NCBI GenBank assembly: GCA_002305765.1
Contig: DBQU01000062.1
Location: forward strand, 1 to 64,000
Reading direction: 5' to 3'
Length of the DNA: 64,000 bases
Origin: Deltaproteobacteria bacterium UBA1386
GTDB taxonomy: Bacteria > Desulfobacterota > Syntrophorhabdia > Syntrophorhabdales > Syntrophorhabdaceae
A model generated the notes under the pieces. That model made no database searches and was not told where the DNA came from. It saw only the letters and a program-made list of their open reading frames with translations. This document shows, piece by piece, positions 39,091-47,797 of the stretch. Each line of letters starts with the position of its first letter. The stretch's first letter is position 1. A program made the position numbers and the translations under genes.

Positions 39091-39801
39091 TCATGAGTCC
39101 TTATCCTTCTGTTTCTCGACCATCTTCACGAGGATTATGCCGATCTCATAGAAAATATACATGGGTACCGCGAGAAGCGAGAGGTTGTATACATCGGGCG
39201 TGGGCGTGATGAGGGCCGAGGCGACGACAATGCCCAGGAGGGCGTATCGCCGCGTGCGCACCAGCATCCTCGCCTTTACGATCCCGAGCTTTCCCAGGGC
39301 GAGGAGGATAAGGGGCACTTCGAAGGTGGTCCCGAAGGCGAAGATCATGGCAGTGGAGAAGGTGAGGTATCGTTCCACCGATATCATGGCCATCAGGGCG
39401 TCGCTTTCGTAACCCGTGACGAGGAACTTGATCCCCGAGGGAAGCACTATTTTCCAGCAGAAGAAACTGCCCCCGTAAAAGAGGACTATCGCGGCAAACA
39501 CCAGGAGGTAGCCAAAGACGCGCTTGGTCCTGTACAGGTCCTTCATCTCGTGCCAGGCGAGAAATATGATGACGGGCAGAGCGAAAAAAATGCCTGCGTA
39601 GAGGGCAAGCTGCACGGTGGCGAGGAAGACCTCCTGGATGGTGAGGTAATAGACCTTGATGCCCGTCGCCTTGACGAGAAGGTAGAGCATCTGCTTCGAG
39701 TAGACGAAGCTGACGATCCCGGCGACGGCGATGAAGGCCAGTGACTTGAGAAATACCCTTCGCACCCCCGTCAGGGCGCCTATGATCTTTTCCCGTTCCA
39801 T
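39091..39801 (-). CDS. tatC: Twin-arginine translocase subunit TatC
   Basis: Inner-membrane Tat receptor subunit, 236 aa, six TM helices. It has IQEVFLATVQLALYAGIFFA followed by LPVIIFLAWHEM and the FGTTFEVPLILLALGKLGIV segment with the conserved Glu. RRYALLGIVVASALITPTPD is the characteristic C-terminal motif. TatA/TatB are not in the window. It overlaps the DUF502 gene by 22 bases. Confidence 0.93.
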   Translation of the reverse strand: MEREKIIGALTGVRRVFLKSLAFIAVAGIVSFVYSKQMLYLLVKATGIKVYYLTIQEVFLATVQLALYAGIFFALPVIIFLAWHEMKDLYRTKRVFGYLLVFAAIVLFYGGSFFCWKIVLPSGIKFLVTGYESDALMAMISVERYLTFSTAMIFAFGTTFEVPLILLALGKLGIVKARMLVRTRRYALLGIVVASALITPTPDVYNLSLLAVPMYIFYEIGIILVKMVEKQKDKDS

Positions 39802-40397
39802 ATGGGTCCGCTCCGGGATGTACCCAGCGAGATAATGTACTTCAGCGCGTCGTCAGTTGCCATGTCGAGAAAGAGGAGTTCTTCCTCCTTCGTGATGATG
39901 ATGTACCCCGATGTGGGGTTCGGCGTGGTGGGCACGAAAACCGCGCAATGCTTGATCCCCCCGATCTCCACCCTGTTCGTCACAAGCCCTATCGCGTACC
40001 TCCCCTGAAAAGGGAATTCGATGAGGACGACCTCCTTGAACGACTTTATCTTCTCCGACGAGAAGGCCTCCATCATGTCCTTGACGGAGCCGTAGATGCT
40101 CTTCACGATGGGGATCCTCTTCACCAGTCTTTCTCCCCGTGAGAAAAGGGTCTTCCCGAAGTAGTTGGAGACGAAAAGACCGGTGAGGTACGTAATGACG
40201 ACGAAGATGATGCAGGCTGTGCCCGTTACGTAGACCTCGCGTTGAAAGACCTGGAAAAAGATGTTCTTCAGGGCAGGCCCGATGAAGCCTTCGATGAAGG
40301 AAACGACAACGTAGATGATATAGGCGGTGACTATGAGCGGAATGAGGACGAAAAGCCCGGTAATGAACTTTTTTTTCAGGTGCTTTGCCACACTCAT
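39780..40397 (-). CDS. DUF502 family membrane protein
   Basis: A 205-aa protein with two N-terminal TM helices (about 10-32 and 57-80) and a soluble domain. Family signs: LKKKFITGLFVLIPLIVTAY, ERLVKRIPIVKSIYGSVKDM, and VFVPTTPNPTSGYIIITKEE. Function is unknown for the family. It is followed by tatC with a 22-base overlap, so the two are co-translated. Confidence 0.88.
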   Translation of the reverse strand: MSVAKHLKKKFITGLFVLIPLIVTAYIIYVVVSFIEGFIGPALKNIFFQVFQREVYVTGTACIIFVVITYLTGLFVSNYFGKTLFSRGERLVKRIPIVKSIYGSVKDMMEAFSSEKIKSFKEVVLIEFPFQGRYAIGLVTNRVEIGGIKHCAVFVPTTPNPTSGYIIITKEEELLFLDMATDDALKYIISLGTSRSGPIWNGKRS

Positions 40398-40443
40398 GGT
40401 GTCGACATACTATCGTCGGAAGGGAGGAAAGTCAATGAAAAGA

Positions 40444-40493
40444 CCATTTGAATCGCTTGAGCCGTTTGAATCGCTTGAGCCGTTTCAAGACAA
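40444..40493. repeat. 9-mer TTGAATCGC/TTGAGCCG array
   Basis: Four near-tandem units (TTTGAATCGC, TTGAGCCG, repeated) in the gap between the DUF255 gene and the DUF502 gene, followed by AAAAAAGAC. It is a single array, without a clear inverted partner. Confidence 0.75.
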
Positions 40494-40519
40494 GAAAAAA
40501 GACAATACTTTACCTTGCT

Positions 40520-42487
40520 TTATATGCCGGGTTCCCTGGCCTCCAGGAACTCTTTCAATGCCTCGGCGGAGGTGAGGGGTTCGTAGCAGGTGGTGGCGAT
40601 GCAGGGGATGATGATGTTATCGCCGGGGTCGCCCCAGGTGATGCACGTATAAGGGTGATAAGAGAAGAGGGAGGCTTCGGCAAGTTCCGACACAGCCCCG
40701 GCGCGGAGCTCGAGCTTTACCATCCGGTAGAAGGCCTCGAGGGCGCAAAGACAATAGGCTCCATGGATCGCCATAGGGGATGCCTCGGACGAAAAGGCTT
40801 CGAGGGCCTTCGCAGCGTGGTCGCGGTACATGTCGTCGCCTGATATCGCCGCGAGCTTGATGAGCACAAGGATGGCAACGGCGTTAGGTGATGGTCTCGG
40901 TATGTCCTCGATGCCCTTGAGGCGGATCCCTATCACCTCTTCTTCGGTGTCGAAGAACCCCGCCCCCGCGCTGTCCCGGAAACGGTCGATGCAGATGTCC
41001 ATGAGAACCTTTGCCTCGTCGAGGTATTTCCTCTCACCCGTCGCCTCGTAGACGGAGATGAGACCATCGCAGAAGTACGCGTAATCCTCGAGGAAGGCCT
41101 TCACACCCTCGGAGTGATAGAGTTCTCCGTCCCGCAGGTTCACGTCCAGGATCCTCGCAAGCGCGAGGCGGGCGCGGTCAAGCACCGTCCTGTCACCAAA
41201 TGTCCTGTAAGCTTTGCAGTAGGCCGATATCATCATGCCGTTGAGGGACGTGTACAGCGCGGTGTCGATGAAGGGTTTCTGTCTCTTCTCACGCTCGGCG
41301 AGAAGCTTCTGTTTTCCGCGCGCTATAACCTCCCGCACCGTCGGTGCATCCATGCCCGTTTTGCGGGCGATGTCTTCGACGGACCCGCGGACGGAGAGCA
41401 CCACCTTCCGTGGGTCGTGGTGCACGGCGTTGCCCGGGTCAAAGAGATACATCGACAGCACCCGGTGCTCCTCTTCACCCAGCACCCGCCTGAGGTCCTC
41501 ATCGGTCCAGGTGAAATACCCCCCTTCATCGTCAGGCGTCACGTCGGCGTCCATGCTGGCGTAGAAACCGCCCTGCGGGTCCGAGAGCTCCTTGTCGACA
41601 AAGGCGATGATGCCCCGGGCCGTGTCCTTGAGGTACGGGTCTCCGAAGAGCCGGTAGGCGTCGCAATAATTCCTGAGAAGCCATGCGTTGTCGTCCGCCA
41701 TCTTCTCGAAATGAGGCACAGCCCATGCACTGTCCGTCGAATAGCGGTGAAAACCGCCGCCGATCTGGTCGTGGAAACCGCCGTTCGCCATGGCCGAAAG
41801 AGTCTTCTTCAGCATGAGGACAAGGCTTTCGTCGCCCGTGAAGAAACACCTTCCCAGCAGGAACTCGATGGCACCGGGCATGGCAAATTTCGGGGCGCTT
41901 CCGAATCCTCCGTTGGTGCTGTCGAAAACGGCAAGCATCGCTGCTGCCGCCTCATCGATGAGCATGCCCGAGAGGGGCCTCGATGCCTTCCTCTCTTTCC
42001 TGACGGCGTCAAGGAACATCCCTCCCTGCTCTTCGATCTCCTCCCTCTTCTCCTTGTAGTAGAGGCTGATCGCCAGGAGGACCGTCCCGAAGGCCGGGAT
42101 GCCGAAGCGCTCGACGGGCGGGAAATAGGTGCCCCCGAAAAAGGGTTTCTTGTCGGGGGTCAGAAAGACACTGAGCGGCCATCCTCCGCCCTGCCCCATG
42201 GCGGCCACCGCCTGCTGGTAGCGGCGGTCGATGTCGGGCCGCTCGTCGCGATCGAGCTTGACGGCCACAAAGTGCTCGTTAAGGATCGCCGCCACGGTGT
42301 CATCTTCGAAGCTTTCCTTCGCCATTACATGGCACCAGTGGCACCAGATAGCCCCCGAGCTCAGAAAGACGGGCTTGTTCTCCCTCGCCGCCCTGTCAAA
42401 GGCTTCCTGCGACCAGGGCTGCCAGTCGATCTTTTGATGAGCGGCATGCCTGAGATACGCCGACCGTTCCTGGGCCAGTCTGTTCAT
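40520..42487 (-). CDS. DUF255 thioredoxin-fold protein (YyaL-like)
   Basis: A 655-aa cytosolic protein of the YyaL/SSP411 family. An N-terminal thioredoxin-like domain holds SGAIWCHWCHVMAKESFED (CxxC), followed by an (alpha/alpha) six-hairpin glycosidase-like domain of about 450 residues (HDQIGGGFHRYSTD; GGFYASMDAD; SLNGMMISAYCKA). The biochemical role is not established. The ATG at 42487 has GGAGGACC immediately upstream and is preferred over a start six codons earlier. It is divergent from the alpha/beta hydrolase gene. Confidence 0.88.
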   Translation of the reverse strand: MNRLAQERSAYLRHAAHQKIDWQPWSQEAFDRAARENKPVFLSSGAIWCHWCHVMAKESFEDDTVAAILNEHFVAVKLDRDERPDIDRRYQQAVAAMGQGGGWPLSVFLTPDKKPFFGGTYFPPVERFGIPAFGTVLLAISLYYKEKREEIEEQGGMFLDAVRKERKASRPLSGMLIDEAAAAMLAVFDSTNGGFGSAPKFAMPGAIEFLLGRCFFTGDESLVLMLKKTLSAMANGGFHDQIGGGFHRYSTDSAWAVPHFEKMADDNAWLLRNYCDAYRLFGDPYLKDTARGIIAFVDKELSDPQGGFYASMDADVTPDDEGGYFTWTDEDLRRVLGEEEHRVLSMYLFDPGNAVHHDPRKVVLSVRGSVEDIARKTGMDAPTVREVIARGKQKLLAEREKRQKPFIDTALYTSLNGMMISAYCKAYRTFGDRTVLDRARLALARILDVNLRDGELYHSEGVKAFLEDYAYFCDGLISVYEATGERKYLDEAKVLMDICIDRFRDSAGAGFFDTEEEVIGIRLKGIEDIPRPSPNAVAILVLIKLAAISGDDMYRDHAAKALEAFSSEASPMAIHGAYCLCALEAFYRMVKLELRAGAVSELAEASLFSYHPYTCITWGDPGDNIIIPCIATTCYEPLTSAEALKEFLEAREPGI

Positions 42488-42523
42488 CGGTCCTCCATCG
42501 TGCAAGCGCTAAAGACGCATCAA

Positions 42524-42554
42524 GCAATATCAGCACGAAAACGTGCGATGTCAA
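42524..42554 (-). promoter_or_regulatory. Promoter with palindromic spacer, DUF255 gene
   Basis: Minus strand TTGACA (42549-42554). A -10 is seen either as TGATAT (16-base spacer) or TATTGC (19-base spacer). The palindrome GCACGAAAACGTGC (42533-42546) lies exactly between, which is a possible regulator site. Confidence 0.45.
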
Positions 42555-42582
42555 CGACGATGCGCCGCACATCATTGTTCCC

Positions 42583-42611
42583 TTGCCTGGTGACCTTTCC
42601 TGGGGCATAAT
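42583..42611 (+). promoter_or_regulatory. Promoter of the alpha/beta hydrolase gene
   Basis: TTGCCT (42583-42588), 17 bases, CATAAT (42606-42611), about 35 bases before the ATG. Confidence 0.5.
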
Positions 42612-42645
42612 AGACATATACAACAACACGACGGGGAGCGGCACC

Positions 42646-43947
42646 ATGAGACAGGTCAGACATTACCGGATATTCGTTGCAGTTGCCCTTGCGGCGTTCA
42701 TATTGGCATCTGCCAGGGGGTATGCCATGAACCTTATCTTCGAGGACGCGCAGTACTCTTTCCAGACCTTGAGGGCAACAGCGGCGACGGCTGGGGGCGC
42801 CGCCGACATCGGTGAATGCCTCAAAACCGCCTACCGCATCACGGAAGGCGATGACGAGAGCTGGTACCGCGAATGGTTCAGGACGGCCGAGCAGCGAAGG
42901 AAGGAAGCCGATGATCTCGCCGCACAGGGCAGAATGATGAGCGCACACCAGGAATACCTGAAGGCGTCCAACTATTACAGGACCGCCGAGTTCTTCCTCC
43001 ACAACAACCCTGAAGACCCCCGAATACTTGCCACCTGGCGAGAAGGCCGCGAGAGCTTTCTCAAGGCCGCGCGACTTTCCCGGGCACCGATAATTCCCGT
43101 GGAGATCCCTTTCGAAGGCACGACCCTCCCGGGGTATCGCTGTCTCGTGGATGACCGGAAGGTAAAGCGACCGCTTCTCGTCATCCAGACAGGTTTCGAC
43201 GGAACCGCGGAGGAGCTCTATTATACCGTGGCCGTATTCGCCCTCGCGAGAGGATACAACTGTCTGCTGTTCGAGGGGCCGGGTCAGGGACGCGTCATTC
43301 GTGAACAGAAGATACCATTCCGCCCGAACTGGGAAACCGTGATCACACCTGTTGTTGATTTCGCTCTGGGACAGGAGGAAACGGACCCCCGGCACATCGC
43401 GATAATGGGGATCAGCTTCGGGGGGTATTTCGTGCCGCGGGCCATGGCCTTCGAGAAAAGGATCCCCTTCTGCATAGTGAACGGCGGCGTCTACGACTTT
43501 CACAGGACTGCCCGCCTCACCCCCGAGCTGGAGAAGATGCTCGACTCGGCGGAGGGCTCCGGGGCCATCGACAGGGAGGTTTACGAGAGGATGGAAAAGA
43601 GTCCTTCCCTCCGATGGGCGGTCGGCAACGGCATGTTCACCTTCCACGCGAAGACGCCGTCGGAGTGGTTCAGGATGACACGGGCCTACACGCTTGAAGG
43701 GGTGACAGACAGGATCACCTGCACGATGCTCGTCGTCGACTCCGAGGATGACAGGGACATGCCGGGCCAGTCACGGATGCTGTACGACGCGCTCAGGTCT
43801 CCCCGGGATTACATGCTCTTCACCAGGGAAGAAGGGGCGGAGGAACACTGCCAGGTGGGCGCCTCCCGTATATCGAACGCGCGCATCCTCGACTGGCTGG
43901 ACAACGCAATGAAGGCAAAACCGATGATGGAGGGAAGCAGGGAATGA
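42646..43947 (+). CDS. Alpha/beta hydrolase, exported or membrane-anchored
   Basis: A 433-aa protein with an N-terminal hydrophobic segment (FVAVALAAFILASARGYA, signal or anchor), a helical cap region of about 130 residues and an alpha/beta hydrolase fold. The nucleophile is the Ser in IMGISFGGYFVPRA, and the oxyanion region is in VIQTGFDGTAEELYY. An acidic residue (VVDSEDDRDMPG) and a His (GAEEHCQVGA) complete the triad. The architecture recalls FrsA/DUF1100 and 2,6-dihydropseudooxynicotine hydrolase relatives. Substrate unknown. The ATG at 42646 follows GGGGAG and makes the signal-like N-terminus. Confidence 0.82.
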   Translation: MRQVRHYRIFVAVALAAFILASARGYAMNLIFEDAQYSFQTLRATAATAGGAADIGECLKTAYRITEGDDESWYREWFRTAEQRRKEADDLAAQGRMMSAHQEYLKASNYYRTAEFFLHNNPEDPRILATWREGRESFLKAARLSRAPIIPVEIPFEGTTLPGYRCLVDDRKVKRPLLVIQTGFDGTAEELYYTVAVFALARGYNCLLFEGPGQGRVIREQKIPFRPNWETVITPVVDFALGQEETDPRHIAIMGISFGGYFVPRAMAFEKRIPFCIVNGGVYDFHRTARLTPELEKMLDSAEGSGAIDREVYERMEKSPSLRWAVGNGMFTFHAKTPSEWFRMTRAYTLEGVTDRITCTMLVVDSEDDRDMPGQSRMLYDALRSPRDYMLFTREEGAEEHCQVGASRISNARILDWLDNAMKAKPMMEGSRE

Positions 43948-44035
43948 AGGCTCAATGAACAACTGCACCGTATCCTGCCGGATGGGAGCTTTGACGCTTT
44001 TCGTTCGACTGTCGATCTTCGGCCAATTCGCTCTT

Positions 44036-44067
44036 GTCTGGTTATTGGGATTTGATCATTGGTTATT
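44036..44067. repeat. AATNACCAATGATCAAAT-type repeat at ahbD 3' end
   Basis: Read in the ahbD direction: AATAACCAATGATCAAAT, then CCCAATAACC. The last codons (Asn-Asn-Gln) and the TGA stop of ahbD are part of the repeat. It is the same unit type as at both ends of 46047-46279. Confidence 0.7.
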
Positions 44068-45075
44068 CTTTTCCCTGTACGAACACAGCGGCTCTTCCTG
44101 GAGGTAATCTCCCGTCTCCTCGTAGGCGCGGGCGCGGCAGCCGCCGCAGATGCGGACATAGCGGCAGGTCGAGCATTTTCCACGATATAACGTGAGATCG
44201 CGCAGGCGCCGGAACACCTCGGAGCCCTCCCAGACAGTCCTCACACCGTCCCTTCGCACATCGCCCGAATCGATCTCAAGGTAACCGCAGGGCTGGGCGA
44301 TGCCTCGGTGAGAGATGAACATGAAGCTCTTCCCGGCAAGGCACCCTGCGCTTTTCGGCGTCTCCCCATCTTCCTTCACGATGCGGTAATAGTGCGGGGC
44401 ACAGGTCACCTTCATCTCCAGCTCGCCCCTCTTTTCAATTGCCCGAAGCCGGTGGAGCACCTCCTCATAGGCCTCGGCGGAGAGTTCCTTTCCCTTGAGG
44501 CCTGTTCCCCTGCCGACAGGCACGAGGAGAAAGACGTGCCAGGCGACAGCCCCGAGGGACCTGACCAACGCATAGATATCGTCGAGGTCATCGACATTGA
44601 GCCTCGTCACCGTGGTATTTATCTGGAAAGGCAGACCCGTCAGCTTGAGGGTCCCTGCCGCCCCGGTCACGGCCCGGAAGGACCCGTCGACACCGCGAAA
44701 CTTGTCGTGACCGGTTCCGTCCCTTGCGTCGATGCTGAGGCTCACCCTCTTTATACCCGAGGCCTCGAGCCTTTTCGCCACCCCTTCGTCGACAAGGGTA
44801 CCGTTCACGGCGATGACCATTCTCAATCCCCTGTCATTGCCATATTCGATGATGTCGAAGATATCGCGTCTCATCAGCGGTTCCCCGCCGGTCAAAATGA
44901 CCGTCGGCTCCGAGAAGGACAGGATGTCATCAATGACGGCCTTGCACTCTTCCGTTGAGAGCTCGCCCTCGTAGGGACCCGACGCCGCTGACGCGCGGCA
45001 GTGCATGCAGGAAAGGTTGCAGTTGCGGGTCAGCTCCCAGGCGACCATCCTCAAAGGGTATGTTCTTTCGCCCAT
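44056..45075 (-). CDS. ahbD: AhbD-like heme b synthase (radical SAM)
   Basis: Radical SAM enzyme, 339 aa, assigned to the last step of the siroheme-dependent heme pathway: oxidative decarboxylation of Fe-coproporphyrin III to heme b. The SAM cluster motif is CNLSCMHC (Cys19, 23, 26) in VAWELTRNCNLSCMHCRA, as in AhbD proteins, followed by GELSTEECKAVID and LTGGEPLMRRD. The C-terminal SPASM-like cluster ligands are in CSTCRYVRICGGC and EEPLC. It overlaps the hemB end by 25 bases. The neighbouring AhbC-like gene supports the assignment; without it the enzyme could be another rSAM/SPASM type. Confidence 0.85.
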   Translation of the reverse strand: MGERTYPLRMVAWELTRNCNLSCMHCRASAASGPYEGELSTEECKAVIDDILSFSEPTVILTGGEPLMRRDIFDIIEYGNDRGLRMVIAVNGTLVDEGVAKRLEASGIKRVSLSIDARDGTGHDKFRGVDGSFRAVTGAAGTLKLTGLPFQINTTVTRLNVDDLDDIYALVRSLGAVAWHVFLLVPVGRGTGLKGKELSAEAYEEVLHRLRAIEKRGELEMKVTCAPHYYRIVKEDGETPKSAGCLAGKSFMFISHRGIAQPCGYLEIDSGDVRRDGVRTVWEGSEVFRRLRDLTLYRGKCSTCRYVRICGGCRARAYEETGDYLQEEPLCSYREKNNQ

Positions 45076-46037
45076 GTGCCGATCTCTTTCGCGAAGTAGG
45101 TGATGATGATGTCCGCTCCGGCGCGCCGGATGCTCGTCGTGGATTCGATGACCGCCCTTTTCAGATCGAGGGAGCCCTGCGCCGCGGCGAACCTTATCAT
45201 GGAATACTCGCCGCTGACGCTGTACGCGGCGAGAGGTATGTTGAACCTTTCTCTCGCCTGACTCAAGACGTCAAGGTAGAAGAGCGCCGGCTTCACTATG
45301 ATTATGTCCGCCCCCTCCTCAATGTCGAGAGCGATCTCCCGCAGGGCCTCACGGCTGTTGGGGGGATCCATCTGGTAGGACTTTCGGTCACCGAACTGCG
45401 GGGCCGACTCCGCCGCCTCCCGGAAGGGGCCGTAGAGACAGGATGCGTACTTCGCGGCATAGCTCATTACGGGCACATTGTAGTCCCCGTGAAGGTCGAT
45501 CATCTCCCTGATGGCACGCACACGACCGTCCATCATGTCCGAAGGCGCGACCATGTCGGCACCGGCCACGACATGACTGAGCGCGCTTTTCGCGAGGAGC
45601 TTCAAGGTCTCGTCGTTGTCGACATAGCCGTCCTTCACGACGCCGCAGTGGCCGTGATTCGTGTACTCGCACATGCAGACGTCGGTGATGACGAGGATGT
45701 CTTCGCCGAAGCGCGCCTTGATGGCCCGCACCGCCTGTTGGACGATACCGTTCTTGTCGTAGGCACCGCTGCCCGTTTCGTCCTTCTTCTCGGGTATGCC
45801 GAAGACGAGGATGGCAGGCACACCCGCCTCAAGAACCTTCTCCACCTCGCCGAGCACCCCCTCGACGGAGAACTGGTTGATCCCGGGCATGGCGTCGATG
45901 GGAACCTCGCGTTCGCTCATCTCCTTCACAAAGACGGGATAGACGAGGCAATCGGGCGAGAGCGTGGTTTCGCGGACCATGTTCCTCAGTTTCTCGTTCT
46001 TCCTCATTCTCCTCGGCCGGTACGTCGGGTAACGCAT
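45051..46037 (-). CDS. hemB: Delta-aminolevulinic acid dehydratase
   Basis: Porphobilinogen synthase, 328 aa, condensing two 5-aminolevulinates. The Schiff-base lysines are in YAAKYAS and DIIIVKPALFYLD. The metal-site Cys cluster VCMCEYTNHGHCGVV indicates the zinc type. N-terminal RPRRMRKNEKLRNMVRETTL and VFGIPEKKDETGSGAY are typical. It is placed between ahbC and ahbD, the arrangement seen with the alternative heme pathway in sulfate reducers. Confidence 0.97.
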   Translation of the reverse strand: MRYPTYRPRRMRKNEKLRNMVRETTLSPDCLVYPVFVKEMSEREVPIDAMPGINQFSVEGVLGEVEKVLEAGVPAILVFGIPEKKDETGSGAYDKNGIVQQAVRAIKARFGEDILVITDVCMCEYTNHGHCGVVKDGYVDNDETLKLLAKSALSHVVAGADMVAPSDMMDGRVRAIREMIDLHGDYNVPVMSYAAKYASCLYGPFREAAESAPQFGDRKSYQMDPPNSREALREIALDIEEGADIIIVKPALFYLDVLSQARERFNIPLAAYSVSGEYSMIRFAAAQGSLDLKRAVIESTTSIRRAGADIIITYFAKEIGTWAKEHTL

Positions 46038-46046
46038 GAAGCCTCC

Positions 46047-46279
46047 TTAGAAGATAATGACCAATGACCACATTCCAGCAACCAGGGAAAGAAAACCACC
46101 AAGAGACCAGGCGCCAGTGACCACGAACTGATAATGACAAATCTACCAGATTCCAGCCGACCAGACAACAGTCACGTGCGTGGCCAATGGGTCGTCTCGT
46201 CTGTCGTTTCTGGCTGGAGATTGATTATTGCTCGATTGGCTATTGTTTGGTTATTTGAATTTGATCATTGATCATTATC
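46047..46279. repeat. Inverted AATGACC/AATGATC arrays around ahbC 3' end
   Basis: The left end (after hemB) has ATAATGACCAATGACCAC; the right end, read backward, has ATAATGATCAATGATCAA, so the ends are imperfect inverted repeats. The interior carries GACCA-rich and TTGGC-rich filler. The ahbC stop codon is inside the right arm. No gene is seen in the roughly 230 bases. Confidence 0.65.
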
Positions 46280-47459
46280 GTTTTATCTCTTCATCCGTCA
46301 GATAACACTGCGGGTCCTCGGCCCAGAGGTTGCCCGTTGCCGCTTCGGCGCGGACGCGGAAGTTGCCGGCACAGACGTCGAGCCATCTGCACGCTGCGCA
46401 GCGGCCGACCACGTACTTCTTCTTTTCCTTGAGCTTCGCCATGACCGGGTCCGCAAGGTCCTCCCAGATCGTGCTGAAAGACCGCTCCCGGACGTTGCCG
46501 AAGCTGTGGTGCCTCCAGAACTGGTCCGCGTGGACATTTCCCTTTTCATCGATGCAGGCGATGCCGACGCCCGAAGAGTTCCCTTCGTTCATCCTGAGCA
46601 GTTCCAACACCTCCGCCGCCCTTCGCGGGTCCTCCCTGAGAAGCCTCAGATACACGTATGGACCGTCGGCGTGGTTGTCGACGGTAAGGACCTCCGGCGA
46701 TCCTCCCCTGGCAAAGAGGGCCTTCGTCCTGTCCATGATGAGGTCGACGACGCGGCGCGTCTCATCATGGGAGAGGTCCTCGCCGATGAGCTTCGATCCT
46801 CGCCCCGCGTACACAAGGTGATAGAAACAGACACGTTGAACGTTCTCTTCCTCTATGAGATCGAAGATCTTCGGTACCTCGCCGGCATTTCTCTTGTTGA
46901 TCGTGAACCTGAGGCCCACCTTGATACCCGCGTCCCTCGCATTCCTGATGCCCTCCATTGCACGCGCGAAGGCACCCTCGACCCCGCGGAAGGCGTCGTT
47001 GATCTCCGTCAGACCGTCGAGGCTGACACCGATGTAGGACAGCGAACACCGGGCGAACACCCGGGCCTTCTCCTTCGTGATGAGGGTACCGTTCGTCGAT
47101 ATGACGGCCCTGACGCCCTTTTTCACCGCGTGGTCGATGAGCTCCGGAAGGTCCTCCCTCAGCACCGGCTCCCCTCCGGAGAAGAGAATGACGGGCACAC
47201 GGAAACGAGCCAGGTCATCGATGAGCGCTTTGCCCTCGTCCGTCGACAACTCGTCGCCCCTGTAATCTTCCCCCTCGGCAAAAGCGTAGCAGTGAACGCA
47301 CCTGAGATTACAGCGCTTCGTTGTGTTCCACACAACGACGGGTCTCTTGTCCTTTGAGAACTGCAGAAGGTGTGACGGCAAAAGCGAAGAATCCCTGCCG
47401 TACCTCAGGGGGTCGGAGGCCTCTACGGCCCCGCAGTAGAGTTTGGATATGCCGATCAT
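46275..47459 (-). CDS. ahbC: AhbC-like didecarboxysiroheme deacetylase (radical SAM)
   Basis: Radical SAM protein, 394 aa, assigned as AhbC, which converts 12,18-didecarboxysiroheme to Fe-coproporphyrin III. The N-terminus MIGISKLYCGAVEASDPLRY followed by GRDS is characteristic of AhbC, and the SAM cluster is CNLRCVHC (Cys50, 54, 57). LSTDEGKALIDDLARF and FSGGEPVLREDLPELI follow. The C-terminal Cys set CAACRWLDVCAGN plus DPQC fits a second cluster. The ATG at 47459 follows AAGGGCACC; the upstream open frame is not family-like. NirJ of heme d1 synthesis is the close alternative, but hemB and AhbD next door, and no other nir genes, favour heme b. AhbA/AhbB are not in the window. Confidence 0.87.
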   Translation of the reverse strand: MIGISKLYCGAVEASDPLRYGRDSSLLPSHLLQFSKDKRPVVVWNTTKRCNLRCVHCYAFAEGEDYRGDELSTDEGKALIDDLARFRVPVILFSGGEPVLREDLPELIDHAVKKGVRAVISTNGTLITKEKARVFARCSLSYIGVSLDGLTEINDAFRGVEGAFARAMEGIRNARDAGIKVGLRFTINKRNAGEVPKIFDLIEEENVQRVCFYHLVYAGRGSKLIGEDLSHDETRRVVDLIMDRTKALFARGGSPEVLTVDNHADGPYVYLRLLREDPRRAAEVLELLRMNEGNSSGVGIACIDEKGNVHADQFWRHHSFGNVRERSFSTIWEDLADPVMAKLKEKKKYVVGRCAACRWLDVCAGNFRVRAEAATGNLWAEDPQCYLTDEEIKR

Positions 47460-47532
47460 GGTGCCCTTATTGTGAGCCGAAACGTGAAAAAAGTCAACGC
47501 CGTTGTCCCTCACCCTGTAAGGGCCCGACTTA

Positions 47533-47561
47533 TTGAAATGCGACTTTTTCTGTGATATGCT
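47533..47561 (+). promoter_or_regulatory. Promoter of tRNA-Pro
   Basis: TTGAAA (47533-47538), 17 bases, TATGCT (47556-47561). The expected start is four to six bases before the mature tRNA. Confidence 0.7.
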
Positions 47562-47571
47562 GGTGGCTGAT

Positions 47572-47650
47572 CGGGGCGTGGCGCAGTATGGTTCAGCGCG
47601 CTTGCCTTGGGCGCAAGAGGCCGCTGGTTCAAATCCAGTCGCCCCGACCA
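47572..47650 (+). tRNA. tRNA-Pro (UGG)
   Basis: 79 nt including the encoded CCA. The acceptor stem is CGGGGCG / CGCCCCG. The anticodon stem CTTGC / GCAAG encloses the loop CTTGGGC with anticodon TGG. The T-arm is GCTGG-TTCAAAT-CCAGT, with one relaxed end pair. A 9-mer array begins a few bases after CCA. Confidence 0.96.
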
Positions 47651-47797
47651 GAAAACCGGCTTAAACCGCTTGAACCGCTTGAACGTCCGAGGCGAATGGA
47701 GGCTTTTCACGCGGTGTTCGGTTATATCACGCGATTCTTTCCTTTTTCTTACCCTCAAACGCTCAAGCGGTTCAAGCGATTCAAGCCGTCTTTCTAG
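47651..47797. repeat. Paired inverted 9-mer arrays between tRNA-Pro and nitroreductase gene
   Basis: The left arm (about 47655-47685) has CGGCTTAAA and CCGCTTGAA units. The right arm (about 47757-47793) has TTCAAGCGG-type units in reverse. About 70 bases lie between. Read in the nitroreductase direction, the TAG stop is followed at once by AAAGACGGCTTGAA. Confidence 0.85.

Noticed and set aside
46275..47459. NirJ of heme d1 synthesis as identity of the AhbC-like protein
   Set aside because: The N-terminus fits AhbC, hemB and AhbD are adjacent, and no other nir genes are present. Kept only as an alternative.
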